A stretch of 64,000 nucleotides of DNA from Pseudonocardia ammonioxydans (GTDB lineage Bacteria > Actinomycetota > Actinomycetes > Mycobacteriales > Pseudonocardiaceae): NCBI RefSeq assembly GCF_900115005.1, contig NZ_FOUY01000001.1:372001-436000 (forward strand), given 5' to 3'. Under the pieces are notes generated by a model. That model did not search any database. It was given only the letters and a program-made list of their open reading frames with translations, and was not told where the DNA came from. The first letter of the stretch is position 1. Each line of letters begins with the position of its first letter. Positions 8,461 to 17,710 of this stretch are shown here, one piece after another. The position numbers and the translations under genes were made by a program.

Positions 8461-10887
8461 TCAGCCGGTGCGGCGCGCCGCGTAGGCCTCCAGCTCGGCG
8501 GCCTGCGCCGGGTCCAGCGACGGCCGCACCGTCTCCCGGGCCGTCGTGACGTGCGCGGCCGTCACCTCGCCCGCATCGAGCGACTCCCGCATCGCGGTCA
8601 GCGCCGCCTCGCGCAGCAGCGCCGCGCAGTCGGCGGCCGAGTAGCCGTCCAGATCGGACGCGAGCGCGTCGAGGTCGACGTCGTCGGCCAGCGGGACGTC
8701 ACGCCCGGCCGCACGCAGGATGTCCGCTCGGGCCTCGGCGTCCGGCGGTGGGACGAACACCAGCCGCTCCAGCCGGCCCGGCCGCAGCAACGCCGGGTCG
8801 ATCAGCTCGGGCCGGTTGGTGGCCCCCACCACGACGACCTCCCGCAGCGGCGTCGCCCCGTCCAGCTCGGTGAGCAGCGCGGCGACCACCCGGTCGGCGA
8901 CACCGGCGTCGGTCGAGCCGCCGCGGCGCGGGGCGAGCGCGTCCACCTCATCCAGGAAGATCAGCGCGGGCGCGGCCTCGGCCGCCCGCCGGAACAGCTC
9001 CCGGACCGCACGCTCGGACTCGCCGACGTACTTGTCGAGCAGCTCGGCGCCCTTCACCGCGAACACGTTGAGGTCCCCGGAACCGGCCAGCGCGCGCAGC
9101 AGGAAGGTCTTGCCCCCGCCGGGCGGGCCGTACAGGAGCACGCCGCGGGGCGCGTCCACACCGAGCCGGGCGAACGAGTCCGGGTGGCGCAGCGGCCACA
9201 GCACCGCCTCGGTGAGCGACTGCTTGACCTCGGCCATGTCGCCAACGTCGGCGAGCGTGAGGCCCCCGTGGCTCAGCGTGCCGCCACCGGAGAGCGAGAT
9301 CGGGCGGACCGACCCGACCGCGTCGAGCAGGTCCTGCTGACAGACCTGCTCGGCCCCGGCCTCGCCACCGCGCAACGCGGCGGCGATCGCCGCCTCCCGC
9401 CGGACCGCGGCCAGATCGGCCACGACGAAGCCCGGAGTCCGGGCCGCGATCACCCCGAGGTCGACGTCACCGGCCCGCGGGACGCCCGACAGCAGCCGCT
9501 CCAGCAGGGCGCGCCGGGTCGCGGTGTCCGGCAGCGGGACGGCGAGCTCACGGTCGACGAGGTCGGGCGCCCGCAGCCGCGGGTCGAGCGCCTCCGGCGC
9601 GGCGCTGGTGACCACGAGCGCCGGCCCGCCGGGCGCGGTGGCGGCCCGCAGCTCGTCGAGCACCAGGGTCGCCAGCGGCGGCGGGTTCGACGCCGGGAGG
9701 AGCGCGTCGGCGTCGTGGACCAGCAGCACCGCCGGGTCGTCCGGGGTGCAGCGGGCCTCGGCGATCGCGGCCCGGACCCGCTCCGCGGCGGCCGCCGGTT
9801 CCACGGCGGCCACCGCCGGTGCGACGAGCTCCACGCAGCGCACCCCGGCGGCCGCGGCCGCGCTGCGCACCAGTGTCGCCTTGCCCGCGCCCTCGGGCCC
9901 GGTGACGAGCACCCCGAGCCGGGCGCTCCCGCCGAGGCGGGTCAGGAGCTCGGGACGCCGGAACATCAGCTCGAGCCAGTCGAGGAGCCGTCGGGCCACC
10001 GGCTCTCCCGCGGCCAGGTCCTCGAGCGCGGGCGGTGGGTCGGCGGCGGCCTCCCCCGACCCCGGTCCCGTCCCCGGCGCACACTGCTCCGCACCGCGGA
10101 CCGCATCCGGCGCCGTCCCGGGTCCCGGGAGGCCTCCGCCGTCCCCGGCCGGGCCGGCGGCGCCTGCACCGGGGCTGCCGACGAATCCGGCCGGGCCGCG
10201 ACCGGCCGGCGAACCGGGCCGGTGGGTCCCACCGGCCCCGTCCGGCGCCCCGGCACCGCCGCCCGGTGCAGCCCCGGAACCGGCCCGCGCCGGCACGGGG
10301 GCCACCGTCCCGGTGTCGGTGCCGCCCTCCCAGCCGACCACTGTGGACGGCTGCACGACCACGGGCCCGCCATCCGGGGCCGCGACGGCGACGGTCAGCA
10401 GCTCCGAGGTCCACGCCCCGCCCACCGCGGCGGCCAGTGCGCGGCGCACCGAACCGACGTCCGAGCCGGGCGGCGGCTCGATGTCCTGGGGGAGCAGCGA
10501 CACGGCGTCGCCGCGGACGAGGACCTTGCCCATCAGCGCCAGCCGCAGTGTCTCCGGGCTGACCGTGACGGTCGCCAGCCGGGACCCCAGGAGCCGGACC
10601 TCCCGGGCCGCGGACACGGACGCCGGCGCGACGACGACCGTCGCCCCGTCGGTCAGCCCGGCGTTGGACAGGGTCACGTCGTCGAGCCGGGCCTGCCCGT
10701 GCGGGGTCGTACCGTCGCCGGCGACCGCGAGCGCCGCCGTCACCCGGGCCCCGGTGAGCGTGACCGCGTCCCAGGAACGCAGGCCGAGCCCGGCGAGCAC
10801 CTCGGGATGCAACCGGATCACCCCGCGCCGGGCGTCGGAGGCCGCCGGGGCCAGGCGGGCGAGCAGGGTCAGCGAGGGATCTCCCAC
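8461..10887 (-). CDS. CDC48/p97-like AAA+ ATPase with two ATPase modules
   Basis: An 808-residue protein. Residues 1-185 form a CDC48-N-like double-psi barrel and 190-290 a Gly/Pro-rich linker. D1 spans about 295-520 and D2 about 545-790. D2 is complete: GPPGGGKT at 587-594, FLDEVDAL at 644-651, and ALLRPGRLERLVF with the arginine fingers. D1 is degenerate: its Walker A is GPEGAGKA, and Walker B reads LLVHDADAL, with Asp-Ala-Asp instead of Asp-Glu. D1 may bind but hardly hydrolyse ATP. The family unfolds protein substrates or remodels complexes. The gene is monocistronic between a terminator and a repeat array. Confidence 0.92.
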   Translation of the reverse strand: MGDPSLTLLARLAPAASDARRGVIRLHPEVLAGLGLRSWDAVTLTGARVTAALAVAGDGTTPHGQARLDDVTLSNAGLTDGATVVVAPASVSAAREVRLLGSRLATVTVSPETLRLALMGKVLVRGDAVSLLPQDIEPPPGSDVGSVRRALAAAVGGAWTSELLTVAVAAPDGGPVVVQPSTVVGWEGGTDTGTVAPVPARAGSGAAPGGGAGAPDGAGGTHRPGSPAGRGPAGFVGSPGAGAAGPAGDGGGLPGPGTAPDAVRGAEQCAPGTGPGSGEAAADPPPALEDLAAGEPVARRLLDWLELMFRRPELLTRLGGSARLGVLVTGPEGAGKATLVRSAAAAAGVRCVELVAPAVAAVEPAAAAERVRAAIAEARCTPDDPAVLLVHDADALLPASNPPPLATLVLDELRAATAPGGPALVVTSAAPEALDPRLRAPDLVDRELAVPLPDTATRRALLERLLSGVPRAGDVDLGVIAARTPGFVVADLAAVRREAAIAAALRGGEAGAEQVCQQDLLDAVGSVRPISLSGGGTLSHGGLTLADVGDMAEVKQSLTEAVLWPLRHPDSFARLGVDAPRGVLLYGPPGGGKTFLLRALAGSGDLNVFAVKGAELLDKYVGESERAVRELFRRAAEAAPALIFLDEVDALAPRRGGSTDAGVADRVVAALLTELDGATPLREVVVVGATNRPELIDPALLRPGRLERLVFVPPPDAEARADILRAAGRDVPLADDVDLDALASDLDGYSAADCAALLREAALTAMRESLDAGEVTAAHVTTARETVRPSLDPAQAAELEAYAARRTG

Positions 10888-10918
10888 GGCGCCACGCTAT
10901 CCGGGCCGCGCCCCGGGG

Positions 10919-11371
10919 CCCTCCCCGCGTCCCGGCGCAGACGCTCACCGGATCCGGCGACGCTCACCCGATCCGGGCAACGCTCACCCGATCCCGCGAG
11001 CGTTCCCCGGTTCCGCGAGCGTTCTCGGGCTCCGCGAGCGTTCCCGGACTCGGCAAGCATCAGTGACGGCACAGGCCCCACCGCCGGCCCGAGCCATGGG
11101 CACGGGACCCACCCCCGGGCCGTGTGCCCCGGCACCTCCTCCCCGCGGCCGGCGCAGACGCTCACCGAATCCGGCGACGCTCACCGGACCCGGCAACGCT
11201 CACCCGATCCCGTGAGCGTTCCCCGGTTCCGCGAGCGTTTCCGGGCTCGGTGAGCGTCTGCGCCGGGTCCGGCGAGCTCTCGGGGCTCGGTGAGCGTCAG
11301 CGGCGGGTCCGGCGAGCGTTCGCGGGCTCGGCGAGCGTCAGCGGCGGCGCAGGCCCAACCGCCGGCCCGAG
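10919..11371. repeat. Duplicated array of 19-20 bp repeats (CGCTCACC / GAGCGTT)
   Basis: Two related blocks, 10919-11095 and 11142-11371. Each opens with CCTCCCCGCG...GGCGCAGACGCTCACC and continues with imperfect 19-20 bp units. The first units read ACGCTCACCGGATCCGGCG, later ones CGAGCGTTCCCGG-TCCG, which is roughly the opposite orientation. Each block closes with CACCGCCGGCCCGAGCC or its close variant. The second block contains the last codons and the TGA of pssA, so the 3' tail of pssA has been copied along with the repeats. No reading frame in the array looks genuine. Confidence 0.85.
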
Positions 11372-12342
11372 CCGCGGGGGGCGGGGGCGACTCCCGGGCC
11401 GCGCACGGCCCGCCCGTTGGCGGCGTTCTCCCGCCGGGCGGCACCCTCGGGGTCCAGCCGCCGACGCACCCCGCGCGCCATGGCACCGGCCCGGCCGGCG
11501 ACCCGGCGGCGCAGCGGCGGGCGCAGACCCAGCCGCCGGGCCGAGCGGGCGGCCCGGGCGACGGCACGGCGCTGCCGTCCCGGGACGTCCCACGCCTCGG
11601 GGTGGCGCGCCAGCCAGCGGTAGCGGTAGGCGGTGTAGGGCAGCAGCAGCAGGTACCCGACCGCGGCGATCGTGACGCCCAGGAACGGCACCGTCAGGAG
11701 CACCGCGACGATCACCGCGACCCCCACCAGCAGCGGGGCGATCGCGCGTTGCGGCACCCGGACCGTCTTCAGCGACACGGTCGGGACCCGGCTCACCATC
11801 AGCCCGGCGGTGAACAGTGCCCAGACCCCGACGAGCGGGTCGGCCGACCACCAGCCCTCGCCGAAGTGCAGCCACAGGTACAGCGGGATGCCGGCGGTCA
11901 TCGCGGCGGCGGGGGCCGGGACGCCGACGAAGAACTCGCGGGCGAACGGCGGCGCGCTGTCGTCGTCGATCAGGGTGTTGAACCGGGCCAGCCGCAGCGC
12001 CATGCACACCGCGAAGACGAGCGCGACGATCCAGCCGGCCCGGGTGTCCTCGAACGCCCAGATGTAGATCACCAGTGCCGGCGCGACCCCGAACGACACC
12101 AGGTCGGCCAGCGAGTCCAGCTCGGCACCGATCCGGCTGGAGGCGTCCAGCAGCCGGGCCAGGCCGCCGTCGAGGGCGTCGCACAGCGCGGCCGCGAGGA
12201 CCGCGCCGATCGCGAGGTCGAAGCGCCCCTGCAGGGCGAAGTAGACGGCCGAGAGCCCGGCGCACAGGTTGAGGACGGTGACCGCGTTGGGCAGCAGCCG
12301 CACACCGGCGGGATACCCGTTGGCCGGACGGCCGATCCCCAT
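11338..12342 (-). CDS. pssA: CDP-diacylglycerol-serine O-phosphatidyltransferase
   Basis: Makes phosphatidylserine from CDP-diacylglycerol and serine at the membrane. The CDP-alcohol phosphotransferase motif is intact: DALDGGLARLLDASSRIGAE followed by LDSLADLVSFG, i.e. DGx2ARx8Gx3Dx3D. Several transmembrane helices fill residues 15-245. An unusual Arg-rich basic tail of about 80 residues extends beyond the membrane domain. The stop codon lies inside the downstream repeat array. The ATG at 12342 is four bases after the psd stop, so psd and pssA form an operon for phosphatidylethanolamine synthesis. Confidence 0.93.
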   Translation of the reverse strand: MGIGRPANGYPAGVRLLPNAVTVLNLCAGLSAVYFALQGRFDLAIGAVLAAALCDALDGGLARLLDASSRIGAELDSLADLVSFGVAPALVIYIWAFEDTRAGWIVALVFAVCMALRLARFNTLIDDDSAPPFAREFFVGVPAPAAAMTAGIPLYLWLHFGEGWWSADPLVGVWALFTAGLMVSRVPTVSLKTVRVPQRAIAPLLVGVAVIVAVLLTVPFLGVTIAAVGYLLLLPYTAYRYRWLARHPEAWDVPGRQRRAVARAARSARRLGLRPPLRRRVAGRAGAMARGVRRRLDPEGAARRENAANGRAVRGPGVAPAPRGSGRRLGLRRR

Positions 12343-12346
12343 CCCG

Positions 12347-13057
12347 TCAGGCCCCCGCCCGCACCGGGGCGACGCCGAGCACCGTCTCCGCACCGACCGT
12401 GCGCTGCCCGGGCCGGACCAGCGCCTCGGTACCGGGGGGCAGGTAGGTGTCGACACGGGACCCGAAACGGATCAGCCCGAACCGCTCACCCGCGGCGACC
12501 TCGTCTCCGCCGGCCAGCGGGCACACGATCCGGCGGGCCAGCAGCCCGGCGATCTGCACCACGCCGACGCGCACGCCGTCCGGGCGGACGAAGGTGAGCG
12601 CGTTGCGTTCGTTGTCCTCGCTGGCCTTGTCGAGATCGGCCGACAGAAACGTCCCGGGCAGGTAGCGCACGGCGGCGACCCGGCCGTCCACCGGCACCCA
12701 CTGGACGTGCACGTCGAGCACCGTGAGGAACACCGAGACGCGGGTGTGCGGCTCACGCGGCAGGTCCAGCTCGGCAGGCGGGACGGCCTCGGTGACGCTC
12801 GCGACCGTGCCGTCGGCCGGGGCCAGGACGGCATCGGTACGCAGCGGCGGGGTCCGCGTCGGGTCCCGGAAGAACAGTGCCGTGGCCGCGGTGGCCAGCA
12901 GGCCGGGCAGCGTGCCGCGGCCGCTGACGGCGCGGAGCCCGGCCGCGGCGAGCGCGACTCCGGCCACGATCGGCCGCCCTCCCGGGTGCATGGGCGGGAT
13001 CGCGTCCCGGACCAGACGGGCGATGTGGGTCGGCGAGGTCCCGGTTCCTTGGGCCAT
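12347..13057 (-). CDS. psd: Phosphatidylserine decarboxylase proenzyme
   Basis: Decarboxylates phosphatidylserine to phosphatidylethanolamine, the step after PssA. The 236-residue product has VLAPADGTV, the conserved region FLTVLDVHVQWVPVDG, NERNAL, and RFGSRVD near the C-terminus. The Gly-Ser in this last motif is the self-cleavage site that makes the pyruvoyl cofactor in the short, archaeal/actinobacterial Psd class. One or two hydrophobic segments at about 30-65 anchor it. The ATG at 13057 (MAQGTGTSP) is chosen from where homology begins. It is first in a two-gene operon with pssA. Confidence 0.93.
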   Translation of the reverse strand: MAQGTGTSPTHIARLVRDAIPPMHPGGRPIVAGVALAAAGLRAVSGRGTLPGLLATAATALFFRDPTRTPPLRTDAVLAPADGTVASVTEAVPPAELDLPREPHTRVSVFLTVLDVHVQWVPVDGRVAAVRYLPGTFLSADLDKASEDNERNALTFVRPDGVRVGVVQIAGLLARRIVCPLAGGDEVAAGERFGLIRFGSRVDTYLPPGTEALVRPGQRTVGAETVLGVAPVRAGA

Positions 13058-13616
13058 GACGGGTCGTGGACTCCTGATGCTCCGGTTGGGGAACGCCACG
13101 CTACGCGGGGACCCGGCCCGCACCACCGGCGGGACGACCGGGACACGCCGGTGAACACCTCGTTCGCGGATCCGGCGGCAGGGCCTGGCACGATCACCGC
13201 CTCACGCCGAGGCGGATCGGCGGCCGGGGAGAGCACGACCCCACCCACGCAAAGGGCCGGGGCCGTCGTCCCCCGAGACGACGACCCCGGCCGTGGAACC
13301 GCTCGTCCGCTCCCCAGCGACGGGCGGTGGGTCCTGTGCTGCGAAGGGTCTACCCCCTCGCGAACTGAAGTATTCCTCCCCGGCGTCCGGCAGTCCAGAT
13401 CACAACGGATGTCGACCGTGATCTACCTCGTTCGGCCGAACGCGCACCGGGATAGACGTCGCGCGGGGTGAGTTCGTTGCCCCCATTGCCTATGAAACAG
13501 GTCACACTTTCGGCCCAGCCGGGCGCCGTGCGAGTGATAACACTGTCGCGCAACGCTTCCGGCGCGGAGACCGGGTGGCACCGCTCACCGCAGCAGGACG
13601 TCGTCCCGCACCCGGC
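13058..13616. other. Intergenic region between psd and moeA
   Basis: About 560 bases without a convincing gene. It holds a hairpin at 13254-13293 and a relatively AT-rich part (about 13340-13560) with GTGATCTACC, AGTGATAACACTG and AACAGGTCACACTTTCGG. A 67-codon frame on the minus strand here has no family resemblance and atypical composition, and I do not call it. The AT-rich part may carry the psd promoter or an untranslated RNA. Confidence 0.5.
13254..13293. terminator. Hairpin, probable terminator of moeA
   Basis: GGCCGGGGCCGTCGT pairs with ACGACGACCCCGGCC across a short loop, with one G-U type mismatch. It lies downstream of the moeA stop on the minus strand, with no gene between. Confidence 0.65.
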
Positions 13617-14867
13617 TCAGGTGTCCAGCAACCAGACGGCGACCGGCTCGCCGTCGGCCACCGACGTGGTCGCCGCGGGGAGGTCGATCAGGCAGTCGGC
13701 CCGGGCCAGCGCCGCGATCAGGTGCGATCCGGCGGTGCCGACCTCGGCCACCGTCCCGGTGGTCGCGTCGAGCACACCCCGGCGGAACTGGCGCTTCCCG
13801 GCCGGCGACGACAGCTCGCCCGCCAGCCGGGCGGAGACGACCGGACGCGCCGGCGCCGGGTGGCCCATGGCGGCACGCAGTGCCGGGCGGACGAACGCCT
13901 CGAACGACACCAGCGAGCTGACCGGGTTGCCCGGCAGCGTCGCCACCGCCACGCTCGTCCCGCCCAGGTCGAGCCGCCCGCAGCCCTGCGGCCCGCCCGG
14001 TTGCATCGCGACCTTGCCGAACTCGACGCCGTGCCCGGTCATCGCGTCCTTGACGACCTCGTAGGCGCCGGCACTGACGCCGCCGGAGGTCAGCACGAGG
14101 TCGGGACGGTCGGGGCCGGTTCCGGAGGCGCGGTCGGCGAGCACCGCCCGGAACCGCTCGACGTCGTCGGGCACGAAGGAGAGCAGCTCCGCGGTCGCCC
14201 CCGCCTCGCGGACGGCGACGGCCAGCATCGTCCCGTTCGACTCGTAGATCTGGCCGGGCTGTAGTGGCTCGCCGGGCGCGACGAGCTCGGAGCCGGTCGA
14301 GAGCACCAGGACGTGCGGGCGGCGGCGAACCGGCAGCACCGGGCGTCCCACCGCGGCCGCCAGGCCGATCTGCGGGGCACCCAGGACCGTCCCCGCGGTG
14401 AGCAGCACGGCACCGGCCGTCGTGTCCTCCCCGGCCCGGCGCACGAAGGCACCCGGCTCCGGCGCCGCGGTGATCCGGACCCGCTCGGTGCCGGCGTCGG
14501 TCCGCTCGACCGGGACGATCGCGTCGGCCCCCTCGGGGACCGGGGCGCCGGTCATGATCCGCGCCACGGTGCCCGGCTCCAGCGCGGGCACGTCGGTGCG
14601 GCCGGCCGGCAGGTCCGCGGCCACCGGGAGCTCCACCGGCGCCGACTCCGAGGCACCGGCGAGCTCGGCGGCGCGGACCGCGTAACCGTCCATGGCCGAG
14701 TTGTCGAACGGCGGCAGCGCCACCCCGGCGCTCAGGTCCTCGGCCAGCACCCGCCCGCTCGCGTCGGCCAGGGGTACGGTCTCGGTACCGGTCGGCCCCA
14801 GGAGCGCGGCCACCGCCGCGGCATGCTGCTCGACGGTGCGCGGACCGGCCTCCGACCAGGTACTCAT
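13617..14867 (-). CDS. moeA: Molybdopterin molybdotransferase MoeA
   Basis: Inserts molybdate into adenylylated molybdopterin, the last step of basic molybdenum cofactor synthesis. The 416-residue protein shows [16 protein letters not shown] at about 50-65, the MPT-binding central domain with [38 protein letters not shown], and [18 protein letters not shown], all standard MoeA landmarks. The ATG at 14865-14867 starts a normal N-terminus. It is monocistronic and divergent from groL; the other moa genes are 16 kb away. Confidence 0.95.
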   Translation of the reverse strand: MSTWSEAGPRTVEQHAAAVAALLGPTGTETVPLADASGRVLAEDLSAGVALPPFDNSAMDGYAVRAAELAGASESAPVELPVAADLPAGRTDVPALEPGTVARIMTGAPVPEGADAIVPVERTDAGTERVRITAAPEPGAFVRRAGEDTTAGAVLLTAGTVLGAPQIGLAAAVGRPVLPVRRRPHVLVLSTGSELVAPGEPLQPGQIYESNGTMLAVAVREAGATAELLSFVPDDVERFRAVLADRASGTGPDRPDLVLTSGGVSAGAYEVVKDAMTGHGVEFGKVAMQPGGPQGCGRLDLGGTSVAVATLPGNPVSSLVSFEAFVRPALRAAMGHPAPARPVVSARLAGELSSPAGKRQFRRGVLDATTGTVAEVGTAGSHLIAALARADCLIDLPAATTSVADGEPVAVWLLDT

Positions 14868-14916
14868 GCCACCATCCTGCCCGGGCGCCGTCGCCGTCCG
14901 GCCCCTGCCCCACCAG

Positions 14917-14943
14917 CTTGCACTCGATACGGGCGAGTGCTAG
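14917..14943. promoter_or_regulatory. CIRCE operator 1 (HrcA binding site)
   Basis: CTTGCACTC, nine bases, GAGTGCTAG. This matches the CIRCE consensus TTAGCACTC-N9-GAGTGCTAA in the core GCACTC-N9-GAGTGC exactly. It overlaps the predicted groL -35 and -10 elements, so HrcA would block polymerase directly. Confidence 0.93.
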
Positions 14944-14946
14944 AAA
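14918..14946 (+). promoter_or_regulatory. Predicted groL promoter
   Basis: TTGCAC at 14918-14923, a 17-base spacer and TAGAAA at 14941-14946 form a good housekeeping-sigma promoter. Both hexamers coincide with the ends of CIRCE operator 1. Transcription would start near 14953, giving a leader of about 130 bases that contains the second CIRCE element. Confidence 0.7.
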
Positions 14947-14961
14947 CGGGCTCAGCATCCA

Positions 14962-14988
14962 CTGGCACTCGTGTCCGTGGAGTGCCAG
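14962..14988. promoter_or_regulatory. CIRCE operator 2 (HrcA binding site)
   Basis: CTGGCACTC, nine bases, GAGTGCCAG: a perfect inverted repeat with the CIRCE core, 18 bases after the first operator. Paired CIRCE elements are common ahead of actinobacterial groL and groES-groL genes. Confidence 0.92.
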
Positions 14989-15001
14989 GTCGGGTCGGTG
15001 A

Positions 15002-16711
<1,710 letters not shown>

Positions 16712-16751
16712 TCTCCTGATCAGGGGTCGGCTCCCAGCCACCCAGCACCAC

Positions 16752-16791
16752 CCGCGGGGGCGGTACCGGTTCGCCGGTGCCGCCCCCGCGG
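16752..16791 (+). terminator. groL terminator hairpin
   Basis: CCGCGGGGGCGGTACCGG, a TTCG tetraloop and its complement (one G-U pair) form an 18-bp stem 40 bases after the groL stop. Confidence 0.88.
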
Positions 16792-16915
16792 CATGTCCGC
16801 ACCGCGCACCGCACCGGGTGACCACGGGTGCGCGCCGCCACTCCCCCTCGTGAGTGGCGGTGCGCCCGCGGCCGGTCCGCCGGTGGGCGCGGCCGGGCCC
16901 GCCGTCACCCGGCCG

Positions 16916-17293
16916 TCACTCGGCCGGGGCGACCAGCCAGGCGGCCAGGTAGACCAGGGCGGCGGCGCCGCCGGTGACCAGGGTGAGCACCAGCACGATC
17001 ACCCGGAGCAGGGCCACGTCGGCCCCGAGGTCCCGGGCCAGCCCGCCGCACACCCCGCCGAGCATCTTGTCGGTGGTGCTGCGCCGCATCCGGTACGCGG
17101 CGAGCCGATCGCCCAGCCCGGCGGCCGCGCCCCCCGCGGAACCGGACGTCCCCGGACTGCCGGCCGCCTCGGGCGCACCGGTGGTTCCGCCGGCCCCCAC
17201 GGCGTCCTGGGCGGTGGGGTCGTACGCGCCGGCGGCGCCCGCGGCCGGACCGGTGGAAGAGGAAGTGGTGGTGTTCTGCGCTGCGATGTCCAT
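16916..17293 (-). CDS. PspC domain membrane protein
   Basis: A 125-residue protein. The first 60 residues are Ala/Gly/Thr-rich and disordered. A C-terminal PspC domain follows: MRRSTTDKMLGGVCGGLARD, then LGADVALLRVIVLVLTLVTG and a final hydrophobic helix ending AAWLVAPAE. PspC proteins sit in the cytoplasmic membrane and are tied to envelope stress, in some bacteria as part of the phage-shock system. No pspA-like gene is adjacent. The ATG at 17291-17293 is the only reasonable start. Confidence 0.85.
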   Translation of the reverse strand: MDIAAQNTTTSSSTGPAAGAAGAYDPTAQDAVGAGGTTGAPEAAGSPGTSGSAGGAAAGLGDRLAAYRMRRSTTDKMLGGVCGGLARDLGADVALLRVIVLVLTLVTGGAAALVYLAAWLVAPAE

Positions 17294-17384
17294 GCATCAA
17301 CAGTGGCGCCCGAACCACCCGGGAACCTCGGGATCGGCCCGGAGAGCGACCCCGAACCCGCCCGGGGCCGGGGTCAGGGGTCGA

Positions 17385-17591
17385 TCACGGCCGGCGCGGT
17401 CGGCGCACCGGGGGTTCCCCGGTGTCCTGGCCCTGTTGGGCCCCCGGCTCGGAGTCACCGTCCGCCCGGGCCTGCCGGCCTGGGACCTGCCGGTCCCGCA
17501 TCCGCACCACCCGGCCCAGGACGAGGGCCACGGCCAGGCCGAGCAGCACCCACACGACCACGGCGACGAGGACCCACGCGGCGGTCGTCAT
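17385..17591 (-). CDS. Small single-helix membrane protein
   Basis: A 68-residue protein with an N-terminal transmembrane helix (AAWVLVAVVVWVLLGLAVAL) and a charged cytoplasmic tail rich in Arg, Gln and Asp. The ATG at 17591 has GGGAGGG six bases upstream, which supports translation from there rather than from an earlier in-frame ATG. I recognise no family. It lies between the PspC gene and the XPB helicase gene, all on the minus strand. Confidence 0.6.
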   Translation of the reverse strand: MTTAAWVLVAVVVWVLLGLAVALVLGRVVRMRDRQVPGRQARADGDSEPGAQQGQDTGEPPVRRPRRP

Positions 17592-17710
17592 GCGTCCCTC
17601 CCCGGGCGGCGTCAACGGCGTCCAGTGTGCCCGCCGAACCGGTGCCGTGCGGGGCCGGAGCCCGGATCAGGTGACCGGCACACCGGCCGGCCGCCGGCGG
17701 GCCCGGCCGC

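Noticed and set aside
10984-11196. Short frames within the repeat array
   Set aside because: They arise from the tandem repeats, which keep several frames open; there is no plausible start signal or conserved sequence.
13350-13553. 67-codon frame on the minus strand between psd and moeA
   Set aside because: No family resemblance, no ribosome binding site, and amino-acid composition unlike real proteins of this genome.
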